NCBI RefSeq assembly: GCF_021245985.1
Contig: NZ_JAJQXA010000001.1
Location: forward strand, 248,001-312,000
Direction: 5' to 3'
Source: Flavobacterium soyae
Lineage (GTDB): Bacteria; Bacteroidota; Bacteroidia; Flavobacteriales; Flavobacteriaceae
Length of the DNA: 64,000 nt
The notes beneath the pieces were generated by a model that was given only the letters and a program-made list of their open reading frames with translations, had not been told where the DNA came from and ran no database searches. Below are positions 8,007-17,103 of the stretch, piece after piece. The translations under genes and the position numbers were made by a program. How positions within the stretch are numbered: position 1 is the stretch's first letter; every line of letters begins with the position of its first letter.

Positions 8007-10190
8007 TTAAGATTTTACCAATTTATCTTTTTTCATTTTAGGAGAAACGCCAGCTTTTACTAAAGATTTAGATTGTAAATCATCTAAAACATTTAAAGCC
8101 TCTTCAACATAAACATCTTTAGATAATGCCTGGTGCCAAGCTTCTCTTTTCTCTTTTAATGTTACATCGTTATTCATTTCAACCTCTTCATAAGGCAATG
8201 ATCTAAAAACTAAACTGTTTTTATATTCAGAGATTGGTTTATATTTTTTTCCTTCATTTTCAACTTGTTCCTGAGTTTGTTTAAAACTATTAATATTCAG
8301 GCTGTATATGTTTTCTTTATTCTTAATATCGATCCATTTTGCATTATCTTCAATTAATTTAAATTGAGGATTTTGTAAAATTCTGTTTTTACTTTTTTCG
8401 ATTGCTTTTGTAAAGTTTTCATTAGAAGTCCAGATGTTGTAATCTGCCGGGTCGATTTTATCCCATGGCATTGCATTGTCAATATCACGTTCTCCCATTT
8501 TTAGATAAGCATAACGATCTGGCATAACCACATCACTATGAACTCCTTCTAATTGGGTTGAGCCACCGTTAATTCTATAGAATTTTTGACCCGTAATTTT
8601 CAAAGCTCCCAAATCTCCATAATTTGCATTACGAACAAATTGGTTCAAATCAAGTACGTTTTGTACTGTTCCTTTACCGTAAGTTTGTTTACTTCCGATA
8701 ATAACTCCACGTTTGTAATCCTGAATTGCAGCAGCTAAAATCTCAGAAGCCGAAGCAGAGAAACTGTTAACCATAATTACTAATGGTCCGTCCCACTCTA
8801 TTTTTTTATCTTTATCGTATAAAACTTCTTTCTTTTTACCCGCAGATTTTACCTGAACAATTGGTCCTTCTTCAATAAATAAACCTGCAATATCAACAAC
8901 TGTAGAAAGAGATCCTCCACCATCATCACGAACGTCAAGAACGATACCGTTTATGTTTTCTTTTTTCAGTCTTTCTACCTCAAGAGCAATATCTTTTCCG
9001 GCATCGCGACCGTCTTTATTTTCAAAGTCAATGTAAAATTTAGGCAGGTAAATAACGCCGTATTTCAATCCGTTTTTCTCAACAATACTAGATTTTGCAT
9101 ACGTTTCTTCAATTTCAACAACATCTCTGATAATTGAAATTACTTTAATACTTCCGTCAACTTTTTTAACGGTAAGCTTAACTTCTGTTCCTTTATGACC
9201 TTTGATCTTTTTTACAACATCATCAAGACGCATTCCAACCACATCAACTGGTTCTTCATTTCCCTGAGCCACTTTCAAGATTAAATCTCCGGCTTCAAGT
9301 TGTTTTCCTTTCCATGCCGGACCGCCGGAAATTAACTCATCAATTTGAGTGAAATCATTTTTCTTCGTTAATCTTGCACCGATTCCTTCTAATTTCCCGC
9401 TGATATTTACATCAAAACGATCTTTTTCCTCTGGTGCAAAATAACTTGTATGCGGATCAAAACGAGCCATAATTGAATTCAAATACACTGAAAACCAGTA
9501 ATCTTTATTCAAATCTTTAATTACACTAAAATTATCATCCAAAGATTTTAATGAACTTTCGCGTGTTTCTTTTTCTAAAGCATCAAAAGATTTTTCCTGA
9601 TAAGCAGGATCTTTTTTCTTTTTCTCTTCTTCAATTTTTTGCTTTGTTACAAGCGATGAAAGTGTAGACAATTTAATTTGTTTTCTCCATCTTTCATTGA
9701 TCTCAGTTAAGTTTTTTGCATACGGAAGTTTCTCATAATCTGCATTAAAAGTCTCATCTGTAGTATAGTTAAAAGGCTGTGCTAAAATCGTTTTGTAACG
9801 TTTTTTGCTTTCTTCCATTCTCTTCATTAACCTCGTATAAGTCAAATTAAAGAATGTTAAATCTTTATTCAAAAACTGATCGTCCAGCATCAACTCATAT
9901 TGTTTAAATTCATCAATATCAGACTGCAGGAAAAATCTCTTCGAAGGGTCTAATGCCTCGATATAATCTTTAAAAATACCTTTTGAAAATTCGTCATTAA
10001 TTTCAGCCGGGCTGTAGTGTCCTTTTTCAATAACAAAAGCCAGTAATTCTAAAAGTGTCTTGTCTTTATTTGGATCCGGATCATCATTCTTATCAGCATT
10101 TATTTTAAAAGCAAACAGGGTTAAAGACAAGCATAATACGGCTATAAGTATTTTATAATTTCTTTTCATAAACTTAATAATAGCATTCAT
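8007..10190 (-). CDS. prc: Carboxy-terminal processing protease (tail-specific, S41)
   Basis: A ~727-residue periplasmic serine protease that trims or degrades proteins from the C-terminus. Order: N-terminal membrane/signal segment, helical N-domain (about 45-255, with FDPHTSYF), PDZ domain (about 260-350), S41 catalytic core (LDVRDDGGGSL, then NSFSASASE with the nucleophile Ser near 480 and YGKG with the Lys near 507), and a C-terminal DUF3340-like part. Length matches bacterial Prc/Tsp. Possible starts are TTG 10193, ATG 10190 and ATG 10169; the last gives the neatest signal peptide (MKRNYKILIAVLC). It stands alone, divergent from surE. Confidence 0.95.
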   Translation of the reverse strand: MNAIIKFMKRNYKILIAVLCLSLTLFAFKINADKNDDPDPNKDKTLLELLAFVIEKGHYSPAEINDEFSKGIFKDYIEALDPSKRFFLQSDIDEFKQYELMLDDQFLNKDLTFFNLTYTRLMKRMEESKKRYKTILAQPFNYTTDETFNADYEKLPYAKNLTEINERWRKQIKLSTLSSLVTKQKIEEEKKKKDPAYQEKSFDALEKETRESSLKSLDDNFSVIKDLNKDYWFSVYLNSIMARFDPHTSYFAPEEKDRFDVNISGKLEGIGARLTKKNDFTQIDELISGGPAWKGKQLEAGDLILKVAQGNEEPVDVVGMRLDDVVKKIKGHKGTEVKLTVKKVDGSIKVISIIRDVVEIEETYAKSSIVEKNGLKYGVIYLPKFYIDFENKDGRDAGKDIALEVERLKKENINGIVLDVRDDGGGSLSTVVDIAGLFIEEGPIVQVKSAGKKKEVLYDKDKKIEWDGPLVIMVNSFSASASEILAAAIQDYKRGVIIGSKQTYGKGTVQNVLDLNQFVRNANYGDLGALKITGQKFYRINGGSTQLEGVHSDVVMPDRYAYLKMGERDIDNAMPWDKIDPADYNIWTSNENFTKAIEKSKNRILQNPQFKLIEDNAKWIDIKNKENIYSLNINSFKQTQEQVENEGKKYKPISEYKNSLVFRSLPYEEVEMNNDVTLKEKREAWHQALSKDVYVEEALNVLDDLQSKSLVKAGVSPKMKKDKLVKS

Positions 10191-10348
10191 CAAATTTTTT
10201 AATCTAAGTTACGGTAAAAACTATGCCAACATGCCAAGATCAGTATAATTTTTTGTTAAAGATATAAAAATGTTTGATGCTTAAAAGTCTTATGGAATTT
10301 AGTTTACAATTTTTATTTATTTGTTAGTATTCTACCAAAATCTGTTAC

Positions 10349-10356
10349 TACATTTG
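10349..10356 (+). promoter_or_regulatory. Promoter -7 element of surE
   Basis: TACATTTG fits TAnnTTTG and lies 46 nt before the surE start, in the divergent prc/surE spacer. Confidence 0.55.
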
Positions 10357-10402
10357 CCCTAACAAGCTTTTATTTTGACAAATCAAAAATCAAAAACGCA
10401 GT

Positions 10403-11182
10403 ATGAAAGAAGAAAAACCTCTAATATTAGTAACGAATGACGATGGAATTCTGGCTCCCGGAATCAGAGCTTTAATAAGCGTTATGGAAACTATTGGCGA
10501 TGTAGTTGTGGTCGCTCCGGACAAACCTCAAAGCGCAATGGGGCACGCAATTACAATAAATAATACTTTATTTCTTGATAAAATTTCTAAAGATGACGAC
10601 ATAATTACGGAATACAGCTGTTCCGGAACGCCCGTAGACTGCGTAAAACTAGCTGTAAATGAAATTTTAAAACGAAAACCAGATTTGTGTGTTTCGGGAA
10701 TTAATCACGGATCAAACTCTTCTATAAATGTGATTTATTCAGGAACAATGAGTGCCGCTGTCGAGGCCGGAATTGAAGGAATTCAGGCAATTGGATTTTC
10801 TCTTTTGGATTTTGACTGGAATGCCGATTTTGAACCGATTAAATCTTTCGTTAAAAAGATAGCTTTAGAAACATTAAAAAATAAACTTCCGGCCGGAGTG
10901 GTTTTAAATGTTAATTTTCCAAAATTGAGCGAAAAAGAAATCAAAGGAATAAAAATCTGCCGTCAGGCGAAAGCTTATTATGCCCAGAAATTTGACAAAA
11001 GACAAACTCCTTTTGGGAAAGATTATTACTGGTTAACGGGCAAATTTACCAATGAAGACAATGGCGAAGATACTGATGAATGGGCGCTTGAAAACGGATA
11101 TATTTCGGTAGTTCCTGTTCAGTTCGACTTAACGGCACATCATACAATGCAGCAACTTAACACTTGGAAATTAAATGGATAA
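10403..11182 (+). CDS. surE: 5'/3'-nucleotidase SurE
   Basis: A 259-residue metal-dependent nucleoside monophosphatase of the SurE family, acting in the cytoplasm on nucleotide monophosphates. The N-terminal metal-binding motif LVTNDDGILAPGI, the PQSAMGHAIT segment, CSGTPVDCV and SGINHGSN are all present. It heads a five-gene plus-strand run (surE, small membrane protein, lpxB, NlpC/P60, comEC), and its end overlaps the next gene by 8 nt. Confidence 0.96.
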   Translation: MKEEKPLILVTNDDGILAPGIRALISVMETIGDVVVVAPDKPQSAMGHAITINNTLFLDKISKDDDIITEYSCSGTPVDCVKLAVNEILKRKPDLCVSGINHGSNSSINVIYSGTMSAAVEAGIEGIQAIGFSLLDFDWNADFEPIKSFVKKIALETLKNKLPAGVVLNVNFPKLSEKEIKGIKICRQAKAYYAQKFDKRQTPFGKDYYWLTGKFTNEDNGEDTDEWALENGYISVVPVQFDLTAHHTMQQLNTWKLNG

Positions 11183-11447
11183 AAAAGAACTCGTAATCGG
11201 ATTTATTGTTGGAATTTTTACTTCGCTTCTTGGAAGTTATTTGTTTATCAAATTTTTTACAAAATTTGATCTTCCAGCCGGAATTCAAACCATTAGAGAA
11301 ATGGGATATTTAGGAAAAGTTATTACAATTGGGGCTGTTTTAGATCTTCCTGTTTTTTTAATTCTTTTAAAGAGAAACAAAGAAATGATGGCCAGAGGCG
11401 TGATTTTTGCCGTGATTGTTTTAGCAATTTCGACCATAATTATTTAA
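11175..11447 (+). CDS. Small three-helix membrane protein
   Basis: A 90-residue protein with three hydrophobic stretches (about 6-28, 47-65, 72-90) and a charged linker KRNKEMMARG between the last two; probably inner membrane. It overlaps surE by 8 nt and precedes lpxB by 35 nt, a layout I associate with Flavobacteria. I do not recognise a named family and assign no function. Confidence 0.75.
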   Translation: MDKKELVIGFIVGIFTSLLGSYLFIKFFTKFDLPAGIQTIREMGYLGKVITIGAVLDLPVFLILLKRNKEMMARGVIFAVIVLAISTIII

Positions 11448-11451
11448 ATCC

Positions 11452-11459
11452 TATCTTTG
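11452..11459 (+). promoter_or_regulatory. Promoter -7 element of lpxB
   Basis: TATCTTTG lies 23 nt before the lpxB ATG in a 35-nt spacer, so lpxB probably has its own start in addition to read-through from surE. Confidence 0.55.
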
Positions 11460-11482
11460 TGCTGCAATAAAAATTCGTTGAT

Positions 11483-12598
11483 ATGAAATATTACATAATA
11501 GCTGGCGAAGCTTCCGGAGATTTACACGGTTCTAATTTAATGAAAGCCTTATACGAGGAAGACCCTCAGGCCGATATTAGATTTTGGGGCGGTGATTTAA
11601 TGCAAAAAGCCGGCGGAACATTGGTAAAACATTATCGCGAATTGGCTTTTATGGGATTTGTTGAAGTGGTTTTTAACTTAAAAACTATTTTAAACAACAT
11701 CAAATTCTGTAAAAAAGATATCTCTGAATTTAAACCCGATGTTTTAATTTTTATTGATTATCCGGGTTTTAATATGCGTATTGCAAAATGGGCTAAAGAA
11801 CTGAACTACAAAACACATTATTATATTTCTCCGCAAATTTGGGCCTGGAAGGAAAATCGTATCAATGCTATTAAACAAGACGTTGACAGAATGTTTGTGA
11901 TTTTGCCTTTTGAAAAAAGCTTTTACGAAGACAAACATCATTTTCCTGTAGATTTTGTTGGACATCCTTTGATTGATGCTATTCAAAATCAGCCTGTTTT
12001 TAATGAAACCGCTTTTAGAGAAGAAAACAAGTTAGGAGAAAAACCAATTATTGCTGTTTTACCGGGAAGCCGTAAACAGGAAATTACCAAAATGCTGAGT
12101 GTTATGCTGAGCGTTGTTGATGATTTTCAGGATTATGAATTTGTTATTGCGGGTGCGCCAAGTCAGGATTATGAGTTTTACCAGCAGTTTATTAAAAACA
12201 AAAACATCGCATTTGTTTCGAATAAAACGTATGATTTATTGCGTTCTTCAACTGCGGCATTAGTTACCTCTGGAACTGCAACTTTAGAAACGGCTCTTTT
12301 TAAAGTTCCCGAAGTGGTTTGTTATAAAGGAAGTGCAATCTCTTATCAAATTGCCAAACGAATTATTACTTTAAAATATATTTCGCTTGTCAATTTAATT
12401 ATGGATCAGGAAGTTGTAACTGAATTGATTCAAAATGAATGTAATACCAAAAGAATCAAAGAAGAATTGAATAAATTACTTGAACCTTCTCACCGCGAAA
12501 AACTGCTGAAAAATTATGATATTTTAGAGCAAAAGCTAGGCGGCGTTGGCGCAAGCAAAAAAACAGCCAAACTTATTGCTGCCGATTTAAAATCTTAA
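11483..12598 (+). CDS. lpxB: Lipid-A-disaccharide synthase
   Basis: A 371-residue peripheral inner-membrane glycosyltransferase (GT19) that joins UDP-2,3-diacylglucosamine and lipid X to the lipid A disaccharide. Motifs: N-terminal GEASGDLHGSNLM, the membrane-facing SPQIWAWKENR, VGHPLID, LPGSRKQEI for nucleotide binding, and SGTATLETAL. Length fits the family. The following lipoprotein gene begins 11 nt after the stop. Confidence 0.97.
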   Translation: MKYYIIAGEASGDLHGSNLMKALYEEDPQADIRFWGGDLMQKAGGTLVKHYRELAFMGFVEVVFNLKTILNNIKFCKKDISEFKPDVLIFIDYPGFNMRIAKWAKELNYKTHYYISPQIWAWKENRINAIKQDVDRMFVILPFEKSFYEDKHHFPVDFVGHPLIDAIQNQPVFNETAFREENKLGEKPIIAVLPGSRKQEITKMLSVMLSVVDDFQDYEFVIAGAPSQDYEFYQQFIKNKNIAFVSNKTYDLLRSSTAALVTSGTATLETALFKVPEVVCYKGSAISYQIAKRIITLKYISLVNLIMDQEVVTELIQNECNTKRIKEELNKLLEPSHREKLLKNYDILEQKLGGVGASKKTAKLIAADLKS

Positions 12599-12609
12599 AC
12601 TTTTCTGTT

Positions 12610-13095
12610 TTGAAAAAAATACTCATTTTCTTTCTTTTATCAATCGTATTGGTTTCTTGTAAATCGACTTCGACTGCTGTGAGCAAAAGTGAATCGAAAA
12701 AAGAAAACAGATCTATTGTAAAAAATTTAATTGAAACTGCAACAGATAATATCGGTGTTAAATACAAAGCGGGCGGAACTAGTAAAAGCGGTTTTGACTG
12801 CTCTGGATTAGTTTATACAACTTTTGAATCTGAAAATATAAAACTGCCAAGAAGTTCTTTTGAACAGGCAAAAATTGGAAAAGTAATTCCGCTGAATGAT
12901 GCCAAAAAAGGCGATTTGATTTTCTTTAAAACGAATAAAAGTAAGCAGATCAATCATGTTGGCCTTATTACCGAGGTAAATTCAGATGAAATTAAATTTG
13001 TACATTCTTCTACTTCAAAAGGCGTTATCATTTCTTCTACAAAAGAAGCTTATTACAAAAACTCGTTCGAACAAATTAACCGCGTAATCGAATAA
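12610..13095 (+). CDS. NlpC/P60 (C40) cell-wall peptidase, lipoprotein
   Basis: A 161-residue lipoprotein (lipobox VSC, Cys17) with one NlpC/P60 domain, expected to cut peptidoglycan stem peptides. The catalytic triad is visible: Cys64 in FDCSGLVYT, His116 in INHVGLI, and His132 in FVHSSTS. The start is TTG at 12610; there is no ATG and only TTG gives the signal peptide MKKILIFFLL. It sits between lpxB and comEC. Confidence 0.92.
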   Translation: MKKILIFFLLSIVLVSCKSTSTAVSKSESKKENRSIVKNLIETATDNIGVKYKAGGTSKSGFDCSGLVYTTFESENIKLPRSSFEQAKIGKVIPLNDAKKGDLIFFKTNKSKQINHVGLITEVNSDEIKFVHSSTSKGVIISSTKEAYYKNSFEQINRVIE

Positions 13096-13140
13096 ACAAA
13101 ATATATTTATTTTCTTACAAATTTTTAATACTTTTAAGCC

Positions 13141-15177
13141 ATGAAAGTATTAGATTTTCCTTTAGCTAAAATTACAATTAGTTTTCTTTTTGGCATTTTA
13201 GTTTCTTATTATTGTCTGCCTTCAATTCAAGTTTCATTTATTTCTCTTGGAATTTGTACTGTATTATTTTGCATTAGTTTTTTCCTTTCGAAGAAAAACA
13301 AAAAGAATAATCTAATTTTCGGAATAAGCAGTGCTTTTATTTCGCTTTCAACAGGAATCTGTGTTTTGCTTATCCATACCGATACTTTTGATAAAACTAA
13401 TTACACACATTCCAAAACAGCTTTTGAAAAGCCTCAATTTATAACTTTTACGTTACGGGAAAAACTCAAAAGCAACGATTACAACGATCGTTATGTCGGA
13501 CTTATAAATACTATTAACAACAAGATTTATTCAGGTAAAATCATTGTCAATATTCAAAAAGACAGTACTCAAAATCCATTGATAATTGGGAATATAATTA
13601 AAGTAAAAACTGCTTTACAAAGAACATCTTCGAGTAAAAACCCAAATCAATTTGACTATGCTAAATACTTAGCAGACAAACAGATTTACGCACAGGTTTA
13701 TTGCAAAAAATCAGAAATTAAAATTAGTCAAACTATCAAAAAAGACATTTGGTATTACTCCGGCCGGCTCCATGCCACTATTTTAAAAAATCTGGAAAGC
13801 GCTCATTTTAATAAAGATGAAATGAATGTGGCGCTGGCTCTTATTTTGGGACAGCAGCAGGAAATTTCAGCCGATATTATAAAGGATTATCAATATTCCG
13901 GAGCAACGCATGTTCTTTCGGTTTCAGGGCTGCACGTTGGCTTTATAATGCTTTTTATCATGTTTGTTTTAAAACCAGTTCCCAATACGCGAAAAGGTTC
14001 TGCCATTAAATTGTTTTCTATTTTAATTTCATTGGCAGGTTTTGCGGTTATATCTGGTTTATCTCCATCGGTTTTGCGTTCGGTTGTCATGTTTTCTTTT
14101 GTTGCCATTGGAAATCATCTCCGCAGAAGCGGAAACATATATCATACACTATTAGTTTCTATTTTGTTGATCTTGCTTTTTGAACCTTATTTCTTATTTG
14201 ATGTTGGTTTTCAGTTAAGTTATTTAGCGTTGTTTTTTATAGTTTGGCTGCAGCCGATACTGAAGAAAATCTGGTCTCCAAAAAACAAAATCTCAATTTA
14301 TATCTGGGATGCCTTAACGGTTTCATTTGCTGCACAAATTGGTACTTTACCTTTGTGTCTTTATTATTTCCACCAATTTCCCGGATTATTTTTTGTTACC
14401 AATATTATAATTCTTCCTGTTTTATCTTTTATAATGATTGCCGGAATAATCGTTATGATTTTTGCAGTCTTTAAAAGTCCACCCGAAATATTAGTGTACC
14501 TTTTTGAAAAAAGTATTTTTATTTTAAACCAAATGATTCATTATGTAGCATCGTTTGAATCTTTTGTAATTCAGGATATCAGTTTTAATTTTTATTATTT
14601 GGTTACGCTTTACTTCGTAATAATCAGTGCGATAATTTGGTCAAAGAAACCTAGCTACAGCAAACTTATTGCTGTATTTGTATCAATAATTCTATTACAG
14701 CTTTCTTTTATTTACACTAAAAAAGAAACCGCAGATCAAAAAGAATTAATTGTTTATAATACCAAAAAAAGTACATTAATCTCAAAAAGATTCGGCAGCA
14801 ATATCACACTTTTTACAAACGATACAACTGGGGACAAAAGCTCAAAAAACAATGCTTTTAATTCTTATTTAGTTGGCAATTTTAGTGTTTTAAATAAATC
14901 GCAGCAAATCAGGAATGTCTTGTTTTTTAATGGAAAGAAAATCTCAATAATTGACAGCACCGGAGTTTATGAAAATAAAATTCAGCCTGATATTTTGATT
15001 TTGACGCAGTCACCTAAAATAAACATGGATAGAATTTTAATCGAACTACGTCCAAAAATTATTATTGCAGATGGCACAAATACTTATGCCATTCAAAAAA
15101 AGTGGAAATTGAGCTGCGAGAAAAAAAATATCCCTTTTCATGCTACTGCCGAAAAGGGATTTTATAGATTAAACTAA
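13141..15177 (+). CDS. comEC: ComEC/Rec2 family DNA-uptake channel protein
   Basis: A 678-residue polytopic membrane protein of the ComEC/Rec2 family, which passes single-stranded DNA across the inner membrane. N-terminal helices and a DUF4131-type soluble domain (about 90-200) are followed by the competence domain with SGATHVLSVSGLHVGF near 255-272 and many membrane spans to about 520. The C-terminal ~150 residues have the general look of a metallo-beta-lactamase-derived domain but I find no HxHxDH metal site. The last 19 codons also form an inverted repeat that fits a terminator for the convergent gene at 15185. Confidence 0.9.
   Translation: MKVLDFPLAKITISFLFGILVSYYCLPSIQVSFISLGICTVLFCISFFLSKKNKKNNLIFGISSAFISLSTGICVLLIHTDTFDKTNYTHSKTAFEKPQFITFTLREKLKSNDYNDRYVGLINTINNKIYSGKIIVNIQKDSTQNPLIIGNIIKVKTALQRTSSSKNPNQFDYAKYLADKQIYAQVYCKKSEIKISQTIKKDIWYYSGRLHATILKNLESAHFNKDEMNVALALILGQQQEISADIIKDYQYSGATHVLSVSGLHVGFIMLFIMFVLKPVPNTRKGSAIKLFSILISLAGFAVISGLSPSVLRSVVMFSFVAIGNHLRRSGNIYHTLLVSILLILLFEPYFLFDVGFQLSYLALFFIVWLQPILKKIWSPKNKISIYIWDALTVSFAAQIGTLPLCLYYFHQFPGLFFVTNIIILPVLSFIMIAGIIVMIFAVFKSPPEILVYLFEKSIFILNQMIHYVASFESFVIQDISFNFYYLVTLYFVIISAIIWSKKPSYSKLIAVFVSIILLQLSFIYTKKETADQKELIVYNTKKSTLISKRFGSNITLFTNDTTGDKSSKNNAFNSYLVGNFSVLNKSQQIRNVLFFNGKKISIIDSTGVYENKIQPDILILTQSPKINMDRILIELRPKIIIADGTNTYAIQKKWKLSCEKKNIPFHATAEKGFYRLN
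15121..15160 (-). terminator. Terminator hairpin inside the comEC 3' end
   Basis: Arms ATCCCTTTTC (15130-15139) and GAAAAGGGAT (15151-15160); on the minus strand the hairpin is followed by eight T. It would terminate the thioredoxin-fold gene at 15185-15634 while coding for the ComEC tail on the other strand. A near-copy is at 15829-15883. Confidence 0.7.
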
Positions 15178-15184
15178 TCTTTCT

Positions 15185-15634
15185 TTATTCTGGATTTAAA
15201 ATCAAATTAGAATCAGTAATAAAAGCTTTCACACCATTTGAACTATACGGCAGCCTTCCTAATAAGCTAAAAGCAGTTTTACCATTTCCAATTGAACCTT
15301 TCGCATAACAAACCTCTGGCAGACCTGCAACGCCAAAGGCATTTTTTAATTTAATGTTTTGTTCTCTGACTTCACTTGATATTCCTGTATCAGACAAATC
15401 AAGTTTTACTAAAATAACATTCCTGCGCGACCATTTTTCAAAATCTAATGTTTTAAACACCTCATTTTGTAGATTTTCCGGGGCATTTGCAGCAGTAAAT
15501 AAGATCAAAAGCGGTTTTCTTTCCTCATTACTTAAGGTAATTGCATCAACCATATCAGTTTTCCATTCTAAACTTTGGGATTTTGCTAAGAATGTTACTA
15601 AAAAAAATAGTAGAATAAGTAGTTTTCGGGTCAT
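15185..15634 (-). CDS. Thioredoxin-fold protein without CxxC, copy 1
   Basis: A 149-residue exported protein (signal peptide MTRKLLILLFFLVTFLAKSQ) aligned along its whole length with the thioredoxin-like protein at 16584. Where that protein has SDWCGWCIR, this one has ANAPEN, three residues shorter, so both redox cysteines are gone. The cis-Pro loop is kept (GLPEV), as are LQNEV and DFEKW. It is therefore unlikely to be an oxidoreductase and may bind partners only. The ATG at 15634 was preferred over the frame opening at 15700 because it gives the signal peptide shared with its paralogs. Confidence 0.8.
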   Translation of the reverse strand: MTRKLLILLFFLVTFLAKSQSLEWKTDMVDAITLSNEERKPLLILFTAANAPENLQNEVFKTLDFEKWSRRNVILVKLDLSDTGISSEVREQNIKLKNAFGVAGLPEVCYAKGSIGNGKTAFSLLGRLPYSSNGVKAFITDSNLILNPE

Positions 15635-15828
15635 AATTATAGGTTTTGGGCTTGTTAATAAAACTAAATTAATACAAAACCTACTGCCAACAATCTTCAT
15701 TAAAACAAATAGTTATAAAAAAAATGCATTAAAATGAATTTAATTATTTAAGATTATTTATTTGAAAAAAACGGAAAATTTGCGGCCTTAAAATATTAAA
15801 TGTATAATCTACATTTTAACTTGTTTAA

Positions 15829-15883
15829 AAAAAAAATATCCCTTTTCAACTATCTTGAAAAGGGATTCTACAAATTAAACTAA
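15829..15883 (-). terminator. Duplicated comEC-tail hairpin, now terminator of copy 2
   Basis: Outside the hairpin loop this stretch matches 15121-15177 at 43 of 46 positions, including the A-run, both stem arms and the AAACTAA end. Here it no longer codes for ComEC. Arms 15838-15848 and 15856-15866 form an 11-bp stem followed on the minus strand by about ten T. It marks the edge of a tandem duplication that carried the thioredoxin-fold gene plus the neighbouring comEC end. Confidence 0.75.
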
Positions 15884-15902
15884 GAAACTTAATTTAAATT
15901 TA

Positions 15903-16355
15903 TTACTCACTTGGATGCAGAATATTATTTGATTCTGCAATCCATGCTTTTGCTCCTCCTGGTTTGTATGCAATTTTTCCCAGAGCGCTAAAAGTTGTTT
16001 TGTTTTTTCTTATCGAAGCCATTGCATAACATACTTGCGGCAGATCATCAACTCCAAATGCATTTTTTAATTTAATGTTCTGTTCTTTATCTCCATCTGA
16101 AGCTGTAGCGTCTGACAAATCTAATTTTACAAGAATTACATTATCACGCGACCAAACTGCAAAGTCCGGGGTTTTAAATACTTCATTTTGAAGATTTTCT
16201 GGTACACCTGAGGCAGTGAACAAAATTAACATGGGTTTTCTTTCTTCATTACTAATTGCAATTGCATCAGTCATGTTTGTTCGCCATGCAAGAGTTTGCG
16301 CCTGCATGAAAAATGAACCTAAAAAAAACAGTAGGATAAGTAATTTTTTAGTCAT
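15903..16355 (-). CDS. Thioredoxin-fold protein without CxxC, copy 2
   Basis: A 150-residue exported protein (signal peptide MTKKLLILLFFLGSFFMQAQ), closest to copy 1. The redox site is replaced by ASGVPEN, again three residues shorter than the CGWC form, while the cis-Pro loop (DLPQV), LQNEV and NVILVKLDLSD are kept. Repeated loss of the same site together with an intact frame suggests a retained non-redox role. The ATG at 16355 gives the signal peptide; the longer frame to 16397 does not. Confidence 0.8.
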   Translation of the reverse strand: MTKKLLILLFFLGSFFMQAQTLAWRTNMTDAIAISNEERKPMLILFTASGVPENLQNEVFKTPDFAVWSRDNVILVKLDLSDATASDGDKEQNIKLKNAFGVDDLPQVCYAMASIRKNKTTFSALGKIAYKPGGAKAWIAESNNILHPSE

Positions 16356-16514
16356 ATTATATCGGTTTTGGTTAGTATAGCATGACGAAATTAACACAAT
16401 ATTTTAATTATCCAAATTATATTATACCAAAAATTACATTATATGTTTTTTTATTTATAAATAAATATTGAAATAATAATTTAGCCTTAACAAATGAAAA
16501 TCTTTTCTTACTAA

Positions 16515-16548
16515 ACAAAAAAACTCCTTACATAACTGTAAGGAGTTT
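16515..16548 (-). terminator. Terminator of the thioredoxin-like gene at 16584
   Basis: Arms AAACTCCTTACA (16521-16532) and TGTAAGGAGTTT (16537-16548) with loop TAAC; a T-run follows on the minus strand. Confidence 0.85.
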
Positions 16549-16583
16549 TATATATAACTTTTTGATTTAAAAATTAAATTTTT

Positions 16584-17051
16584 CTACGATTTTTTAGGAT
16601 GAACAATTCCTTCTGCAACTGTTAACCAAGCCGATGGACCTCCGGCAACATACCCTGTTTTACCAAGGCCTGTAAAATTAACTTTCCCATCTTTTGTTTG
16701 TGCGTTTGTAAAAAACACAGTTGGAAATCCCTGTATCCCAAAAGCCTGCTGCAATTCATTATTTTGATTTTTAAGCTCCGGAGTCTGCGGAACGCTTCTT
16801 GGATAATCTAATTCGACTAAAACAACATTATCAGCAGCCCATTTTTTAAATTCTGCAGTTTTTAAAACTTCGTTCTGCAAACGAATACACCATCCGCACC
16901 AGTCACTTCCTGTAAAAAACATCAGCATTGGCTTTTGTTCTTTATTACTTATCGTAATTGCTTCTTTAACATCAGTATACCATTTTAGTTCCTGAGCCTG
17001 GCTGGCAAATGCCCCAGCTATAAAAAAGGCTATTAATAATATTCTTTTCAT
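16584..17051 (-). CDS. Exported thioredoxin-like protein with CGWC
   Basis: A 155-residue periplasmic thioredoxin-fold protein with signal peptide (MKRILLIAFFIAGAFASQAQ), an intact redox motif WCGWC at about 51-55, and cis-Pro loop GFPTV. It is expected to reduce or rearrange disulfides in exported proteins. It lies 52 nt downstream of the POT transporter gene on the same strand and could be the last gene of that operon. The two cysteine-free paralogs next to it derive from the same ancestor. Confidence 0.9.
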   Translation of the reverse strand: MKRILLIAFFIAGAFASQAQELKWYTDVKEAITISNKEQKPMLMFFTGSDWCGWCIRLQNEVLKTAEFKKWAADNVVLVELDYPRSVPQTPELKNQNNELQQAFGIQGFPTVFFTNAQTKDGKVNFTGLGKTGYVAGGPSAWLTVAEGIVHPKKS

Positions 17052-17103
17052 AACGTATTATTTTTCGCAAATTTAAACAAAAAATGAATTGAAAAACATC
17101 TAT

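Noticed and set aside
15354..15737. 127-codon frame opposite the thioredoxin-fold copy 1
   Set aside because: Antisense shadow; the minus-strand gene has a signal peptide and paralogs.
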